A stretch of DNA of 64,000 nt from Skeletonema tropicum (GCA_037178625.1 CM074130.1:1922001-1986000), one strand, 5' to 3'; shown: positions 12,017 to 22,367, counted from the first letter of the stretch. Made by a program: numbers and translations. Notes: generated by a model not told the origin, from the letters alone.

Positions 12017-12418
12017 ATGATGGAACGATCAACTAAGCTATCAAACAGCGCGTTTAAAAACGATGTCGAAAGTTTACGGCAACAACTAAAGCTGCAAAAC
12101 AATGACAGAGGAATTGGAATAGCAACAAGACTGCTGCAACTGAGCGAGGGAAGCATAGAGAGAGCGAAACTAGCAGTAGATAGAATCTTGGGAGGTGCAC
12201 AAACAGAACAAGAGAAGGACACAATTGAATCCATCATAACAGACTACATAAAAGATATGGGGAGACATAGAACCAATTATGCTGCAATGATGGGACAAAC
12301 TGAGACAGACAGGACGAACACTATGGTACCAGGCTCAATACTATATACAGAGGTGAACTATAACATGCCGGCACCAACATGGAAAAGAGGGAATAAAAAA
12401 CTCGCACTGAAACGATAG
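12017..12418 (+). CDS. small orphan protein, 133 aa
   Basis: ATG at 12017 (a second Met follows directly) to TAG at 12418. Residues about 15-70 look helical, with a stretch (GIGIATRLLQLSEGSIERA) slightly like a three-helix UBA-type fold. The C-terminus is basic. It shares a 247-bp divergent promoter region with the gene ending at 11769 and is followed by two members of the palindrome family. Confidence 0.5.
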   Translation: MMERSTKLSNSAFKNDVESLRQQLKLQNNDRGIGIATRLLQLSEGSIERAKLAVDRILGGAQTEQEKDTIESIITDYIKDMGRHRTNYAAMMGQTETDRTNTMVPGSILYTEVNYNMPAPTWKRGNKKLALKR

Positions 12419-12539
12419 AATCGAGTGGATGAGTTGAAAGTGAAAGAGATGCACAAGCAACAGTGAACACTAAGCGCAACTAAACAGCTGATCCGAAAAC
12501 AAACAGTTGAGACGACGAATGACTGCCGGACAATGTACT

Positions 12540-12577
12540 AATTGGTATAAGTGTGCACAGCACAATTATATATAATT
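12540..12577. repeat. palindrome family copy 8
   Basis: AATTGGTATAAGTGTGC, loop ACA, then GCACAATTATATATAATTT. It lies 122 bases beyond the stop of the 133-aa gene. Confidence 0.65.
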
Positions 12578-12672
12578 TGATCAGGCGCACTGCAATCTTC
12601 TCTCAAATCCCTACACAAATACTAGTGCCGATGGACAGATAGATGATTTTCACAATTCTAACACAATTAAAG

Positions 12673-12891
12673 ACAACGTCATTGCAGAGCAACTTTATAG
12701 CCGTATTCTATTGTAAAGAGACTAATTGGTAAAATTGTGCACAGCACAATTATACCAATTAAGGCCAACGTCATTGCAGAGCAACTTTATAGCCGAATTC
12801 CGTTGTATAAAGACTACTGACAAGCCACACGGCAAATGGCCAACAGAGCAAGATGACGACACAATACTTTACAGGCCCCGAGGGCCCGCGC
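12673..12891. repeat. direct repeats flanking the most perfect palindrome (copy 9), plus GC-rich block
   Basis: A 50-bp unit (core CATTGCAGAGCAACTTTATA) occurs at 12673-12723 and 12763-12815. Between them, 12724-12760 is a 17-bp-arm inverted repeat with one mismatch and a 3-base loop. The block CAGGCCCCGAGGGCCCGCGC follows at 12872-12891. The same order of parts recurs at 19113-19290. Read on the minus strand, the unit contains CTATAAAGTTGC, a TATA-like string. Confidence 0.7.
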
Positions 12892-13070
12892 TGAACCCGC
12901 CACATACACCGCTGCACGCCACTACTATCGCACCATTCTGCGCGCCCCTGTTTATACAAATCGAAATCGATAGTATTAGGTTTCCTTCGTTTAACTGAAC
13001 GTTCATAAGAATCAGATTCATTATTTAGTTTTAAGTTTCTATTTTCCATTCGAGTGTCGGACCCAATGAT

Positions 13071-13889
13071 TCAATAGTCATCTCGACGGCGATAGCTACA
13101 GCTGCGTCGATGGTATTCAGGACTACGAGAGCGAGACCTAGAGCGAGAACGAGAGCGCTCACGTCGGTCATGCCTGTAATGATCACGACCACCACCACCA
13201 GAACGTATGTCTCTGAGTGCGGCTGCAATTTCGCTTTTGATGAGGTCCTTCACAGATCCTTCTTCTTTTTCGTGATCGCGTAGTTGACGGTTTTCACCAT
13301 CACGCCTCTTCTTTTGACCATTGACTTCGTAGTTGCGGCATTTAATCGTAGGATGGGTAAACCAAGCGTTGACTCCATTCTTCTGACAGTTGCCACATCC
13401 ACCTTCTTTGGGATTTTCAGGCGTAGGTTTAGTACTTGGATTGCCACCACCACCACCTCCACCGCCACCTCCACCATTCTTCTTCTGGTTTCTAGGGTTG
13501 GGGTTGGAAGCTCCGTTCTTGGTAGACTTATCCTTTTCATTTGAAGCGCGTTGGGTCTTCTGCTGAGCCAAGATGGCATCAATGCGAGCGACCAAAGGCT
13601 CCAGCTCTGTTTCAAGTGGACGATTTGGAGACGTCACTCGAAGAGAATCCCTAACCTCTCTGGGCATGCTGGCCAAGACAATCTTGCACAGCTCCACTTC
13701 GTTGTAGGGAACGTTGGCACGTGGAATACTATCGTTGTCCGCGTACTGTTCATCATCTTTGTAGGCGGTAAGGAGACGTAGATATTGATCGGCCCTCGGG
13801 GCCCCGGGTCGAAACAAGCGCAGTGAAGTGTCGATAACGGGGCCAGGAGGTGCCCAACCCCTTATGGTCACAAATTCATCCAAATTCAT
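13071..13889 (-). CDS. Gag-like zinc-knuckle protein with RS-rich tail
   Basis: 272 residues from ATG at 13889; the frame stays open about 45 bases further upstream to an AAACAG acceptor-like site, so an earlier exon is likely. A helical N-terminal part (about 1-110) is followed by a poly-Gly linker, a CCHC-type knuckle with spacing C-x2-C-x10-H-x4-C (about 165-184), and a C-terminal Arg/Ser-Asp run (RERSRSRSRSRSRSP). This layout fits the nucleic-acid-binding Gag part of an LTR retroelement, though an RS-type RNA-binding protein cannot be excluded. No protease or reverse transcriptase lies beside it, so it is a fragment or non-autonomous element. Confidence 0.55.
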   Translation of the reverse strand: MNLDEFVTIRGWAPPGPVIDTSLRLFRPGAPRADQYLRLLTAYKDDEQYADNDSIPRANVPYNEVELCKIVLASMPREVRDSLRVTSPNRPLETELEPLVARIDAILAQQKTQRASNEKDKSTKNGASNPNPRNQKKNGGGGGGGGGGGNPSTKPTPENPKEGGCGNCQKNGVNAWFTHPTIKCRNYEVNGQKKRRDGENRQLRDHEKEEGSVKDLIKSEIAAALRDIRSGGGGRDHYRHDRRERSRSRSRSRSRSPEYHRRSCSYRRRDDY

Positions 13890-13950
13890 CCAAAATTTTT
13901 CTACAGGGATCTTGGTAGGAATCAGTATAGTAGCTGTTTAGTGAGAAAGT

Positions 13951-14150
13951 TTACCTGCTGGACACGTAGAGGCTCTGTAGACCCATACCGCTGTAGGATT
14001 TGTACTTGTTCCTACGTAGAAAGCGAGAAGTACCTGGCTTAAATGCGCTTTTAACAGAAATTGATTGGCTATATCTGTCGAGGATACCATCATTTGCAGA
14101 AAGAAATACAGGTACATTGTCATTATAGGTGACATGTTTCTTCATCACGG
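13951..14150 (-). pseudogene. exon remnant upstream of the gag-like gene, cut by the helicase repeat
   Basis: An open stretch (…SANDGILDRYSQSISVKS… to …SYSGMGLQSLYVSS) ends at a GTAAAC donor-like site only 21 bases before the acceptor-like site of the gag-like frame. Its upstream side is lost where the helicase repeat begins at 14151. It probably formed the 5' part of the gag-like gene. Confidence 0.35.
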
Positions 14151-15343
14151 GAAATATTCTCCCTTTGTTGTATCCTTTATTGATTGTCGTTAATTTGTCA
14201 TGTTGCCGCGATTGATAATAAATTTGTCTTGAAGACAAATTTATTTTCCATGCAAGTTGTGACAAGTTGTGAATATCGCATTGTATCGTCCACTAGGCAA
14301 AATAATCGCGTGGCAATTGGTATTCTTTCTTCGTTTCTTTCCATTTTTTGTTTGGGCTGGTTATGATTTCGGTGATGCGGTTCGTCAGGTCCTCTCTATT
14401 CTTTATTAAAGTACCACTCACTGCCTTTTGATAAGTTGTTTTCGTCATTTCATCAAGCTTTCTTTTGTTGTATCTTGTCTTGGTTTCTTCTGCCTTGCCG
14501 TCAAGGTACTTGACCCATTTGTCCCGCTTCTTGAAGAGTTTGCAGAGTTGGCCATCTTGGTTCGTCTTGCAATTGTGTAACCGTTCTACAGACACGCTCA
14601 GCCCTGTCCAATAAATCGCACTATCCGTCGGGTGCATAACATTTTTGGAACCAAGTGTTTTGCCCCTGCTGGTAGCAACGTATCCTGTCCCAAGGCACTG
14701 GCTTCTCTCCCAGAGCTCATCTGACGGATCTATCACCATGCGATTCCATCGATCGTCCTTGCCGAACCCGGCCTCCATGCCCTGGCAGCGGTGTATTGTG
14801 ATTGCGAATGCAATTTGCAGGGGCATGAACGTGGCAGTACAGCATCCCTTGTTGCAGATGTGAGTGTAGGGTGGTATTGGCACGTGCTGAGTGGAGTGGT
14901 GGAGTGGAGTGATTGCAAATTTGTGTAAAGAGGGATGATTGATCAGTGCCATGCTATATTTCGAATTCAAGAATACATTTCTACATTCACTCACCGTTGG
15001 ATTCTTTTTGTCCCAGGGTTCAATGCCTTGCCGCGGTTTGAAGTATGGGAAATCAACGACTATATACTTTGGGAGGGATTCAACACCATTTGTGTTTGGT
15101 CCTACGGAGTGCTGCTCGTCATAAACGATGTCAATCACCTTCCCAATCGCTCCAACGTACAGGCCAGAGTTCGGATCAATGTTCGCTGTCTCCAGGCACA
15201 CGTGCACACCAACGGAAACGTCTAAAGTGTACAACATCTTTTTGCCGAAGAAATGCGACTGGTACACAGTGGGATTGCCAACCATGTTGCTCTTGAATTG
15301 GCATCTGAGCCGTGCTACCGGTACTGACAGCCGTTTCTGACGA
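14151..15343 (-). pseudogene. PIF1-like helicase C-terminal fragment, copy 1
   Basis: The reading frame 15343 to 14293 (about 350 residues) carries the last helicase motifs: QIAFAITIHRCQGMEAG (motif V region) and GTGYVATSRGKTL (motif VI). The Walker A and B half is absent. The frame is open through to the junction with copy 2 at 15343/15344, so the truncation is at the 5' side. After the stop, the 3' tail contains a perfect palindrome (14217-14245). PIF1-like helicases of this sort are typical of Helitron-type elements, but no Rep domain or canonical Helitron end (CTRR) was seen. Confidence 0.65.
14217..14245. repeat. perfect hairpin in helicase tail, copy 1
   Basis: 14-bp arms AATAAATTTGTCTT with a 1-base spacer, just beyond the helicase stop codon. 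Confidence 0.8.
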
Positions 15344-16186
15344 GAAATATTCTCGCTTTGTTGTATCCTTTATTGATTGTCGTTAATTTGTCATGTTGCT
15401 CGATTGAAAATAAATTTGTCTTGAAGACAAATTTATTTTCCATGCAAGTTGTGAATATTGCATTGTATCGTCCACTAGGCAAAATAATCGCGTGGCAATT
15501 GGTATTCTTTCTTCGCTTCTTTCCATTTTTTGTTTGGGTTGGTTATGATTTCGGTGATGCGGTTCGTCAGGTCCTCTCTATTCTTTATTAAAGTACCACT
15601 CACTGCCTTTTGGTAAGTCGTTTTCGTCATTTTGTCGAGCTTTCTCTTGTTGTATCTTGTCTTGGTTTCTTCTGCCTTGCCGTCAAGGTACTTGACCCAT
15701 TTGTCCCGCTTCTTGAAGAGTTTGCAGAGTTGGCCATCTTGGTTCGTCTTGCAATTGTGTAACCATTCTACAGACACGCTCGGCCCTGTCCAATAAATCG
15801 CACTATCCGTCGGGTGCATAACATTTTTGGAACCAAGTGTTTTGCCCCTGCTGGTAGCAACGTATCCTGTCCCAAGGCACTGGCTTCTCTCCCAGAGCTC
15901 ATCTGACGGATCTATCACCATGCGATTCCATCGATCGTCCTTGCCGAACCCGGCCTCCATGCCCTGGCAGCGGTGTATTGTGATTGCGAATGCAATTTGC
16001 AGGGGCATGAACGTGGCAGTACAGCATCCTTTGTTGCAGATGTGAGTGTAGGGTGGTATTGGCACGTGCTGAGTGGAGTGGTGGAGTGGAGTGATTACAA
16101 ATTTGTGTAAAGAGGGATGATTGATCAGTGCCATGCTATATTTCGAATTCAAGAATACATTTCTACATTCACTCACCGTTGGATTC
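15344..16186 (-). pseudogene. PIF1-like helicase C-terminal fragment, copy 2 (shorter)
   Basis: Nearly identical to 14151-15004 and directly adjacent, in the same orientation. The open frame (16186 to 15475, about 235 residues) has the same QIAFAITIHRCQ and YVATSRGK motifs. It starts abruptly at GAATCC (16186), 340 bases later in the gene than copy 1. The two copies share one 3' end but differ in their 5' truncation. The few differences (for example an extra GACAAGTTGT in copy 1) suggest a fairly recent duplication. Confidence 0.65.
15406..15440. repeat. perfect hairpin in helicase tail, copy 2
   Basis: 17-bp perfect arms (GAAAATAAATTTGTCTT) with a 1-base spacer, equivalent to the copy at 14217. 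Confidence 0.8.
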
Positions 16187-17710
16187 CCTTTTCCGACAGC
16201 TCTCCCAACATAGATCCAATAGTTCCAGACGCTTTTGTGTTCTGTGGAATTTCTCCAACTCCAACTGGCCGAGCTGCATTGCCATTATTGCTACGAAATA
16301 CACCAGCATCGTCTGCTTCCAAGGGGGCGTTATCAACATTACCAACACCCATATTGCTGCCATCATTATCACGTTCTCCTGACAGTCTAGCAACCGAAGT
16401 AGCATTACGACACGGATAATCCTTCACGGTAGAACCAGAAGACTCATGAAACAGGCGGTCGAGACAGCTGCGCGGAAGTCTACTGGTAGACGGAGAATCA
16501 TATAAATGATCGCGAATGGTTTGGCGGCCCACAAGACTGCGATCTTCTGAGCAGCGGCGATATGCGCGAACAGTAGCAGGTTGTTCCCCAGCATGATACA
16601 GCAACGCCGGAAGATTAGTTGGGTCAACTGCTGACTCCTCATCAGAAGGAGTAGACGCTGGTATGTCCGTTTCAGACGGATGATGAGTATTCACTGGAGT
16701 TGCGGCACTACCATTGCTCTCTTTAGGGCACTGCTGTTCGATGTCATAATTTTTTGATGATTGCTTTAACTTTAACAAAGAACTCGCCTGCTCGACAACG
16801 TCATAATCATTATTATTATCGCATGATCTCCATGATTTGCATGATGCATCAAATGCTTCTGCCTGCTCAAAGTTAGTGCATCTAACATGAGCGGGAGAGA
16901 TGCAATCGCCTTGCTTTGTCTGCAGAAGAGGTACATATATCATGCTCGTTCTTGTTGTTGTCGACAACATCTTTTTTGTTGCCCGCTGTCACACCGCCAT
17001 TGCTGAAGTAAATGAAAATAGGGATAAGTAAGGATAAGTGATTAGTTTTTGACATGACGACATTCATATGGGAGAAACAATACCAGTTCAAGTTTAAAAT
17101 AAATTTGCATACATCACAATTTTATTTTTGGCATGAACTCTATGGAAGGTTAATACCACACAGCAAAAAGCGACTTAAATGTAGATGAATGAGCGATCCT
17201 TTCTATGTTCGTACGATCACTCTACGTAATGTTTTACGCAGTGTTAAGCGTTTCGCTTATACATGAAATTCTGAATCAAATAAGACGCTTCTTCCAATTT
17301 CAGCTCATCTTAACAATACACTTTCGGACTTACCCATTAGACAATACGCTGGAACACTCTGGAGCAGCCAACGACTGCAAGTTATGACTGTTATTTACAC
17401 AACGGCCATAATTCATTATTCCAGCTTTGCTTTCTGCATCCGATTTGTAGAACTGAGCCGAGCTTGAACCGTTACAGGTAACGTTGCGATTGGAAATGAC
17501 ATTGTAAGCGATAGATAATTGTTCCTGTCTGGTGCGATATAGATCCATTACGCATCCTAGCTCAGACAATACATGTTTTAGTTCACGCATATTGCAAGAG
17601 GAAAGAACAAGCCTCAGAAGAGTATGTGGATCAGTAGAGTGTTCGAAGCATGGATTGCGCGATGATTGTAATTCTACTATTTCGCGGAAGATATGATCGC
17701 CTATACGCAC
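16187..17710 (-). pseudogene. unrecognised gene truncated by the helicase repeat
   Basis: A first exon (17710-17334, about 125 residues) ends at a GTAAGT donor. An acceptor at 17003 (TTTACTTCAG) joins in phase but runs into a stop near 16882. A different frame is open from 16970 to the helicase junction (265 residues, Ser/Asn-rich, with Cys pairs but no motif I recognise). A frameshift or undetected intron near 16900-16970 must separate them. At 16186 the helicase repeat replaces its 3' end. No function can be assigned. Confidence 0.4.
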
Positions 17711-19112
17711 TTTCGGCCATTGGACTTTTTAAATTATTTGACGAATAGACAGAAATGAGCATCTAACACCCTTCCGAGCGCTCTTGCTGTTCACGTCGGA
17801 AGAGGATGGTTGCTGTTGCTGCGCTTTCTCTCTTGAAGTGTGCATATTTTATACGGTCAATTTTGTTCGTGGTTTGGTTATGCCGGTCCGTAATGGTCAC
17901 ATATTTAAGATATTGATTTGCGTGCGAGGAATGTCATACGCAAGCCACTCATTATTATTTATGCACTCTTCTAATTGCATGTGGTGTTCCGTAGCATGAT
18001 AGTCGATGAGTGGCTGCGCGGAAAAGTCACGGATGGCGACATGTTCTTCCTGCCAGCAGAGAAGCTGACACGTTGAAGTTAGGAGAGGAACAAGTGACGT
18101 CATATATTTGAGAATATGTAAAACGCGATCGGTATAAAGTACTGTCAAACGCGATCGGTAAATTATTTCGTCAAAAAGCCAACTCGTTTTTTGCATGATC
18201 GATGATCGTGCAGAAAAAGAGAAAAAGATGCCACCACAATGGCCTACAATGGCACCCCTAGTATGGCCGCCTATCTCAGTCCATGAGTATATTTCATAAG
18301 GTATCGATGGCCCATCCCTTAAACGACATTATGGCGATTTTTTCGCAGCAGTGTGGCGTTTCGGCTGCTGTAGGGGTGGAGATAATATCATTGCAATCCA
18401 CTTCATTGAGATTTGAAATGAAAACAACCACCTTCCCTGCACCCATCGAAGATGATAATCATCTATAGGCACTACCCCTCCGCTACCCATCGCCGATGGT
18501 AATATGAAGTGAGATTCTGGTTGCTCGGAATGACCATTAAAGCCCCCCCACACCTCCAAAATACCAAGGACACAAGATGTGCACAAAATTGCATAAATAA
18601 TTTGACACTCTAACACAACAATAAGCCTGTAGACGGCGGATCGAGCGGCTCTAAAGACCGCAACTCATCAACATTATTATATATAAGAAGTGTCGGCTAT
18701 TTATTGTCCATAATATTGCAATAGGCTGGATAAAAATAGCAACATCATAGACAGAAATGACATTTATGTAGCATGTATTAGTCATTTATTTATGCGGTGT
18801 AGACAGTTGTAATAATAAAACCCTGCGGCTGAATAGTTGCAAAGGGTGTTGTCTGCGATATAGTTCACTGGATATTACTATTGGTAGGGTTTGTGCAACG
18901 TGGTGGCTATGAGAGTAGCGGCTATGATGTTACATACTGACTGTCGAACGAAAAAACATTCATGCATGCAGTTGTGCTCGGAAAGCGCGCTGCACTTTTT
19001 TGTTAGCTGCTATCAAAATCTTATGCATCTACGATGCAATTTTGCTTGGAACGGCTCTAAGTAAGTAAGTGAGTATGTACTATAAAACGTTTCTGTTATA
19101 AGAATGTTATTA
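17711..19112. other. no gene recognised
   Basis: 1.4 kb of AT-rich sequence with only short, unpersuasive reading frames. Two related segments, CACCCATCGAAGATG and CACCCATCGCCGATG (with CCCTCC nearby at 18460-18510), are noted; nothing else stands out. Confidence 0.4.
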
Positions 19113-19290
19113 AACAAGCATTGCAGAGCAACTTTATAGACGGATACATTGCAAAAAAAAATCCAACACGAAATCCACAGAATAATTTTGTCATCATGAC
19201 ACATTTATGTTACAACAACAAGCATTGCAGAGCAAATTTATAGACGGGTACATTGCACAAAAAAAAACAGGCCCCGAGGGCCCGCGCCGC
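19113..19290. repeat. second locus of the CATTGCAGAGCAA repeat
   Basis: Units at 19113-19150 and 19214-19260 match those at 12673-12815, and both loci then run into poly-A or short spacer and CAGGCCCCGAGGGCCCGCGC. The spacer between units here is unrelated and lacks the palindrome. The pair may be the ends of one broken LTR-type element read on the minus strand. Confidence 0.6.
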
Positions 19291-19362
19291 ACTACACACC
19301 ATACACAACATGCAGTCACAAATCGCCGCGCGCACCATTTCATTGATTGCTGTGATCATCCC

Positions 19363-19686
19363 TGTAATAGTCAAGTAGCATACTACCTTTAGGTACGTAT
19401 GTATCTGTGACCATACGGATACGTGCTCGCTAAGCTATCGCTTATCGGGATCTCCATGCCTGACGCATGCCGCTCTGGATTCTGACTACGTGGAAGCAGT
19501 CAGCTTAGAGAATCTTACTAACAGCCTACGTCTTGGAATTAGTACGATTTCTATCCAATAGCATTCCGAGTCACTCGGCTTACACGAGTAACTCTACCGC
19601 TAGCAGCAGCTCTCTCCTTCGAAGAGCACACAACTACTCCAAATACGTAAATTAATACTGTATTCATCGTCGTTCTTGTCATTACA
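19363..19686 (+). repeat. LTR-like repeat, left copy
   Basis: 324 bp beginning TGTAATAGTC and ending GTCATTACA, with the short inverted ends (TGTAAT…ATTACA) usual for LTRs. It is an inverted partner of 20759-21078. Confidence 0.75.
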
Positions 19687-19692
19687 CATCTA

Positions 19693-20625
19693 TTAGCCTG
19701 TGTCAATCCCTACCCACTCCTTGCATGTGAATGCACGATGGAATTTAATGTTGGATTCCAAGTAGCTTCTGGTTGCTTCCGCGAGGCCGTAACCATGTTG
19801 CTCGGCTAACAATAAATTAGCGCACTTGAGAATATCCTTAAGAGTTTTCAAACGAGGCCCTGTTTCTGCTTGAGTGCAGAGCATCGCTTTACGACACATC
19901 ACGTAGTCTGATGTTTCGTCTTTGTCATCGAAGACCGTCCCTGTGTAAGACATCAGAGGGATCATTATTTTGGAAGAGTCCATGGCGTCCTTGCAAAATG
20001 CATGGTTGACTGCCCTCCACTTCGTCACTTGGTACAGCGCACCCTGATTGAAGTAGTTGTCGATGATGACAGCGAATTTCTTATCGAAATGACCCATGAG
20101 CTTTCCAAGCATACTTCCAGCACGTTCTGCATTATCATTCAGAGAGTTCACATGATGGTTGATTTGCTTTTTATGCTGCGAGAGAGTCTTTTTCAATTCG
20201 TCGATGTCCTTCTTAGCGAGAGGATCACCGGTGATACCGCTGAATTTGTTTGCGATGTCGGCTTCTAGCTCGGACGCTTTTTGTTGGTTGTAGATGAGTT
20301 GCGTCATGAGCTTCTTCTCGTGGTCGTCCCAACCAAGCTCGAAGATTAGACTTTCATATTCGATGAGTTTGAGTACCATGTAGGTGTGTTGTCCAACATT
20401 GTGTGGAAGGGAATAGTACGTTACCGTAGTTTTGGCATGATTAGTTGATCCGCCATCGATAGTCCATTTCCGACCATTGGCAATCTTGGCAACTGGAAAA
20501 ATGGGAAAGACGACTTTGTCTTTATCCTCGATGTATCCACGAGTTACCTGAGATTCTTTTGGCCGTTTGTCCTCGGTGAGAGTGTTGTAGGCCAAGTAAA
20601 TCGATGCTAATTCATTTTGCGACAT
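19693..20625 (-). CDS. Gag-like capsid protein of a copia-type retroelement (truncated)
   Basis: 310 residues from ATG at 20625, mostly predicted helical, with a long coiled-coil-like stretch (about 110-160: repeated Lys/Glu/Asp/Leu, Lys-x-x-Ile-Asp-Glu-Leu). It lies where gag should lie: just after the right-hand repeat read as a 5' LTR. Its last codons run directly into leader sequence of the inverted left LTR, so the normal C-terminus, the zinc knuckle and all of pol are missing. No transposase motif was seen. The Gag call rests mainly on position and general character. Confidence 0.5.
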   Translation of the reverse strand: MSQNELASIYLAYNTLTEDKRPKESQVTRGYIEDKDKVVFPIFPVAKIANGRKWTIDGGSTNHAKTTVTYYSLPHNVGQHTYMVLKLIEYESLIFELGWDDHEKKLMTQLIYNQQKASELEADIANKFSGITGDPLAKKDIDELKKTLSQHKKQINHHVNSLNDNAERAGSMLGKLMGHFDKKFAVIIDNYFNQGALYQVTKWRAVNHAFCKDAMDSSKIMIPLMSYTGTVFDDKDETSDYVMCRKAMLCTQAETGPRLKTLKDILKCANLLLAEQHGYGLAEATRSYLESNIKFHRAFTCKEWVGIDTG

Positions 20626-20758
20626 GATAATGATCAGTCCGTCTGATATTTCACCAGGATGGAAAATTCTTCTCGTTTCGAGGTATCTGGTAGCTTTCTG
20701 CGGTGCTTGTCGACGAGAGCACTTGTTATTTTAAAATAATGACACAGGCTAATAGATG

Positions 20759-21078
20759 TGTAATGACAACGACGATGAATACAGTATTAATTTACGTATT
20801 TGGAGTAGTTGTGAGCTCTTCGAAGGAGAGAGCTGCTGCTAGCGGTTGAGCTTGCTCATGGAAGATGAGTGACTCAGAGCTACAGGACAGAATCGTACTA
20901 ATTCCAAGACGTAGAACCTTAGTAACGATTCACGAGGCTGACTACTTCCACGTAGTCAGAATCCCAAGCGGCATGCGTCAGGCATAGAGATCTCGATAAG
21001 CGATAGCTTAGCGAGCACTTATCCGTATGGTCACAGATACATACGTACCTAAAGGTAGTATGCTACTTGACTATTACA
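20759..21078 (-). repeat. LTR-like repeat, right copy (inverted)
   Basis: 320 bp, reverse complement of 19363-19686 with scattered mismatches and small indels. About 14-18 bases of adjoining leader (CTATTAGCCTGTGTC) are shared by both copies on their inner sides. Confidence 0.75.
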
Positions 21079-21670
21079 GAGTTGGGTGATCTCTTACTGC
21101 TAGAACAGTCGTACAGTAACAGATTATTAATTCAGTAAATCTGAAGCCAGTCGTCTGAGCAGCAAGACATGGAAATCTCTAAAGTAAGCAATATTCTGTC
21201 GAATGCCATACAAGCTGCGAGCTACCTGATCAATGGACGGTCCTGAAGAAGTAAACGTGGCCGAAGCGAGAGGTTGTACCCGATCTGGTGTCATTAGTGA
21301 GGGAGAAACAACGTTGCTGGGGATAAGATTCCTAAAGCCCAAATTAGCCAGAAACTGGTGCACTAAGGCACGGCTATTCCTACTCGATTCCTGAAGTATT
21401 ACTGAGAGAAAGGTCCGCCATCGGCTACTACTTACTACACGGTGTTTTATTGTTTATTTCTATTTCGACTTGTGAGATGTCGACGTGTCATGGTCGACCT
21501 TCAACTTGTGGTGAGATAAAATCTTATCCCGCCAAAATACAAGCATATGTCCTTCTCCCGAGGCAGATGGCTTCTCGTTCGTGACGATTCAAAATAACAT
21601 AAATCCATGTTCCCATAATTCCTAACTTCCATATTCCCGATAATGATGATAAAAGGCAGCGTTCCAAATT
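21079..21670. other. no clear gene
   Basis: Holds a 78-codon minus-strand reading frame (21363-21127) of unknown reality, perhaps part of the acidic gene to its right. No site or repeat was recognised. Confidence 0.3.
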
Positions 21671-21674
21671 CTCA

Positions 21675-22360
21675 TTTGAGACAAACGAAGCAAACAAAGC
21701 TTCGGCTTTGATGGATCAAATGAAGCAAACGAAGCTTTGGCTTTGATGGATCAAACGAAGCAAACAAAGCTTCGGCTTTGATGGATCAAACGAAGCTTCG
21801 GCTTTGATGGATCAAACAAAGCAAACGAAGCTTCGGCTTTGATGGATCAAACGAAGCAAACGAAGCTTCGGCTTTGATGGATCAAACGAAGCAAACGAAG
21901 CTTCGGCTTTGATGGATCAAACGAAGCAAACGAAGCTTCGGCTTTGATGGATCAAACAAAGCAAACGAAGCTTCAGCTTTGATGGATCAAATGAAGCAAA
22001 CGAAGCTTCGGCTTTGATGGATCAAACGAAGCAAACGAAGCTTCAGCTTTGATGGATCAAACAAAGCTTCGGCTTTGATGGATCAAACGAAGCAAACGAA
22101 GCTTCGGCTTTGATGGATCAACCGAAGCAAACGAAGCTTCGGCTTCGATGGATCAAACGAAGCTTCGGCTTTGATGGATCAAACGAAGCTTTGGCTTTGA
22201 TCCGGCTTTGATGGATCAAACAAAGCTTCGGCTTTGATGGATCAAACCAAGCTTCGGCTTTGATGGATCAAACCAAGCTTCGGCTTTGATCCGGCTTTGA
22301 TGGATCAAACGAAGCTTCGGCTTTGATGGATCAAACGAAGCTTCGGCTTTGATAGATCCT
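21675..22360. repeat. minisatellite of alternating 35- and 26-bp units
   Basis: About 20 units built on CTTCGGCTTTGATGGATCAA, with or without an extra AACGAAGCA segment. Each unit includes the palindrome GAAGCTTC. The right end runs into an open frame, where two units are translated as KAEA(S/W)FDPSKPKL. Confidence 0.9.
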
Positions 22361-22367
22361 GGCTGTA

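Noticed and set aside
13071..13250. SR-type splicing factor
   Set aside because: The RS run is there, but no RRM domain is; the zinc knuckle and helical N-terminus fit Gag better.
14151..16186. An active Helitron
   Set aside because: No Rep domain, no helicase Walker motifs and no recognisable termini; only C-terminal fragments remain.
19363..21078. A DNA transposon with 320-bp terminal inverted repeats
   Set aside because: The repeats have internal LTR-style TGTAAT…ATTACA ends, the enclosed gene is gag-like, and no target duplication is present; inverted LTRs explain it better.
21675..22360. CRISPR array
   Set aside because: Units are contiguous with no unique spacers; it is a minisatellite.
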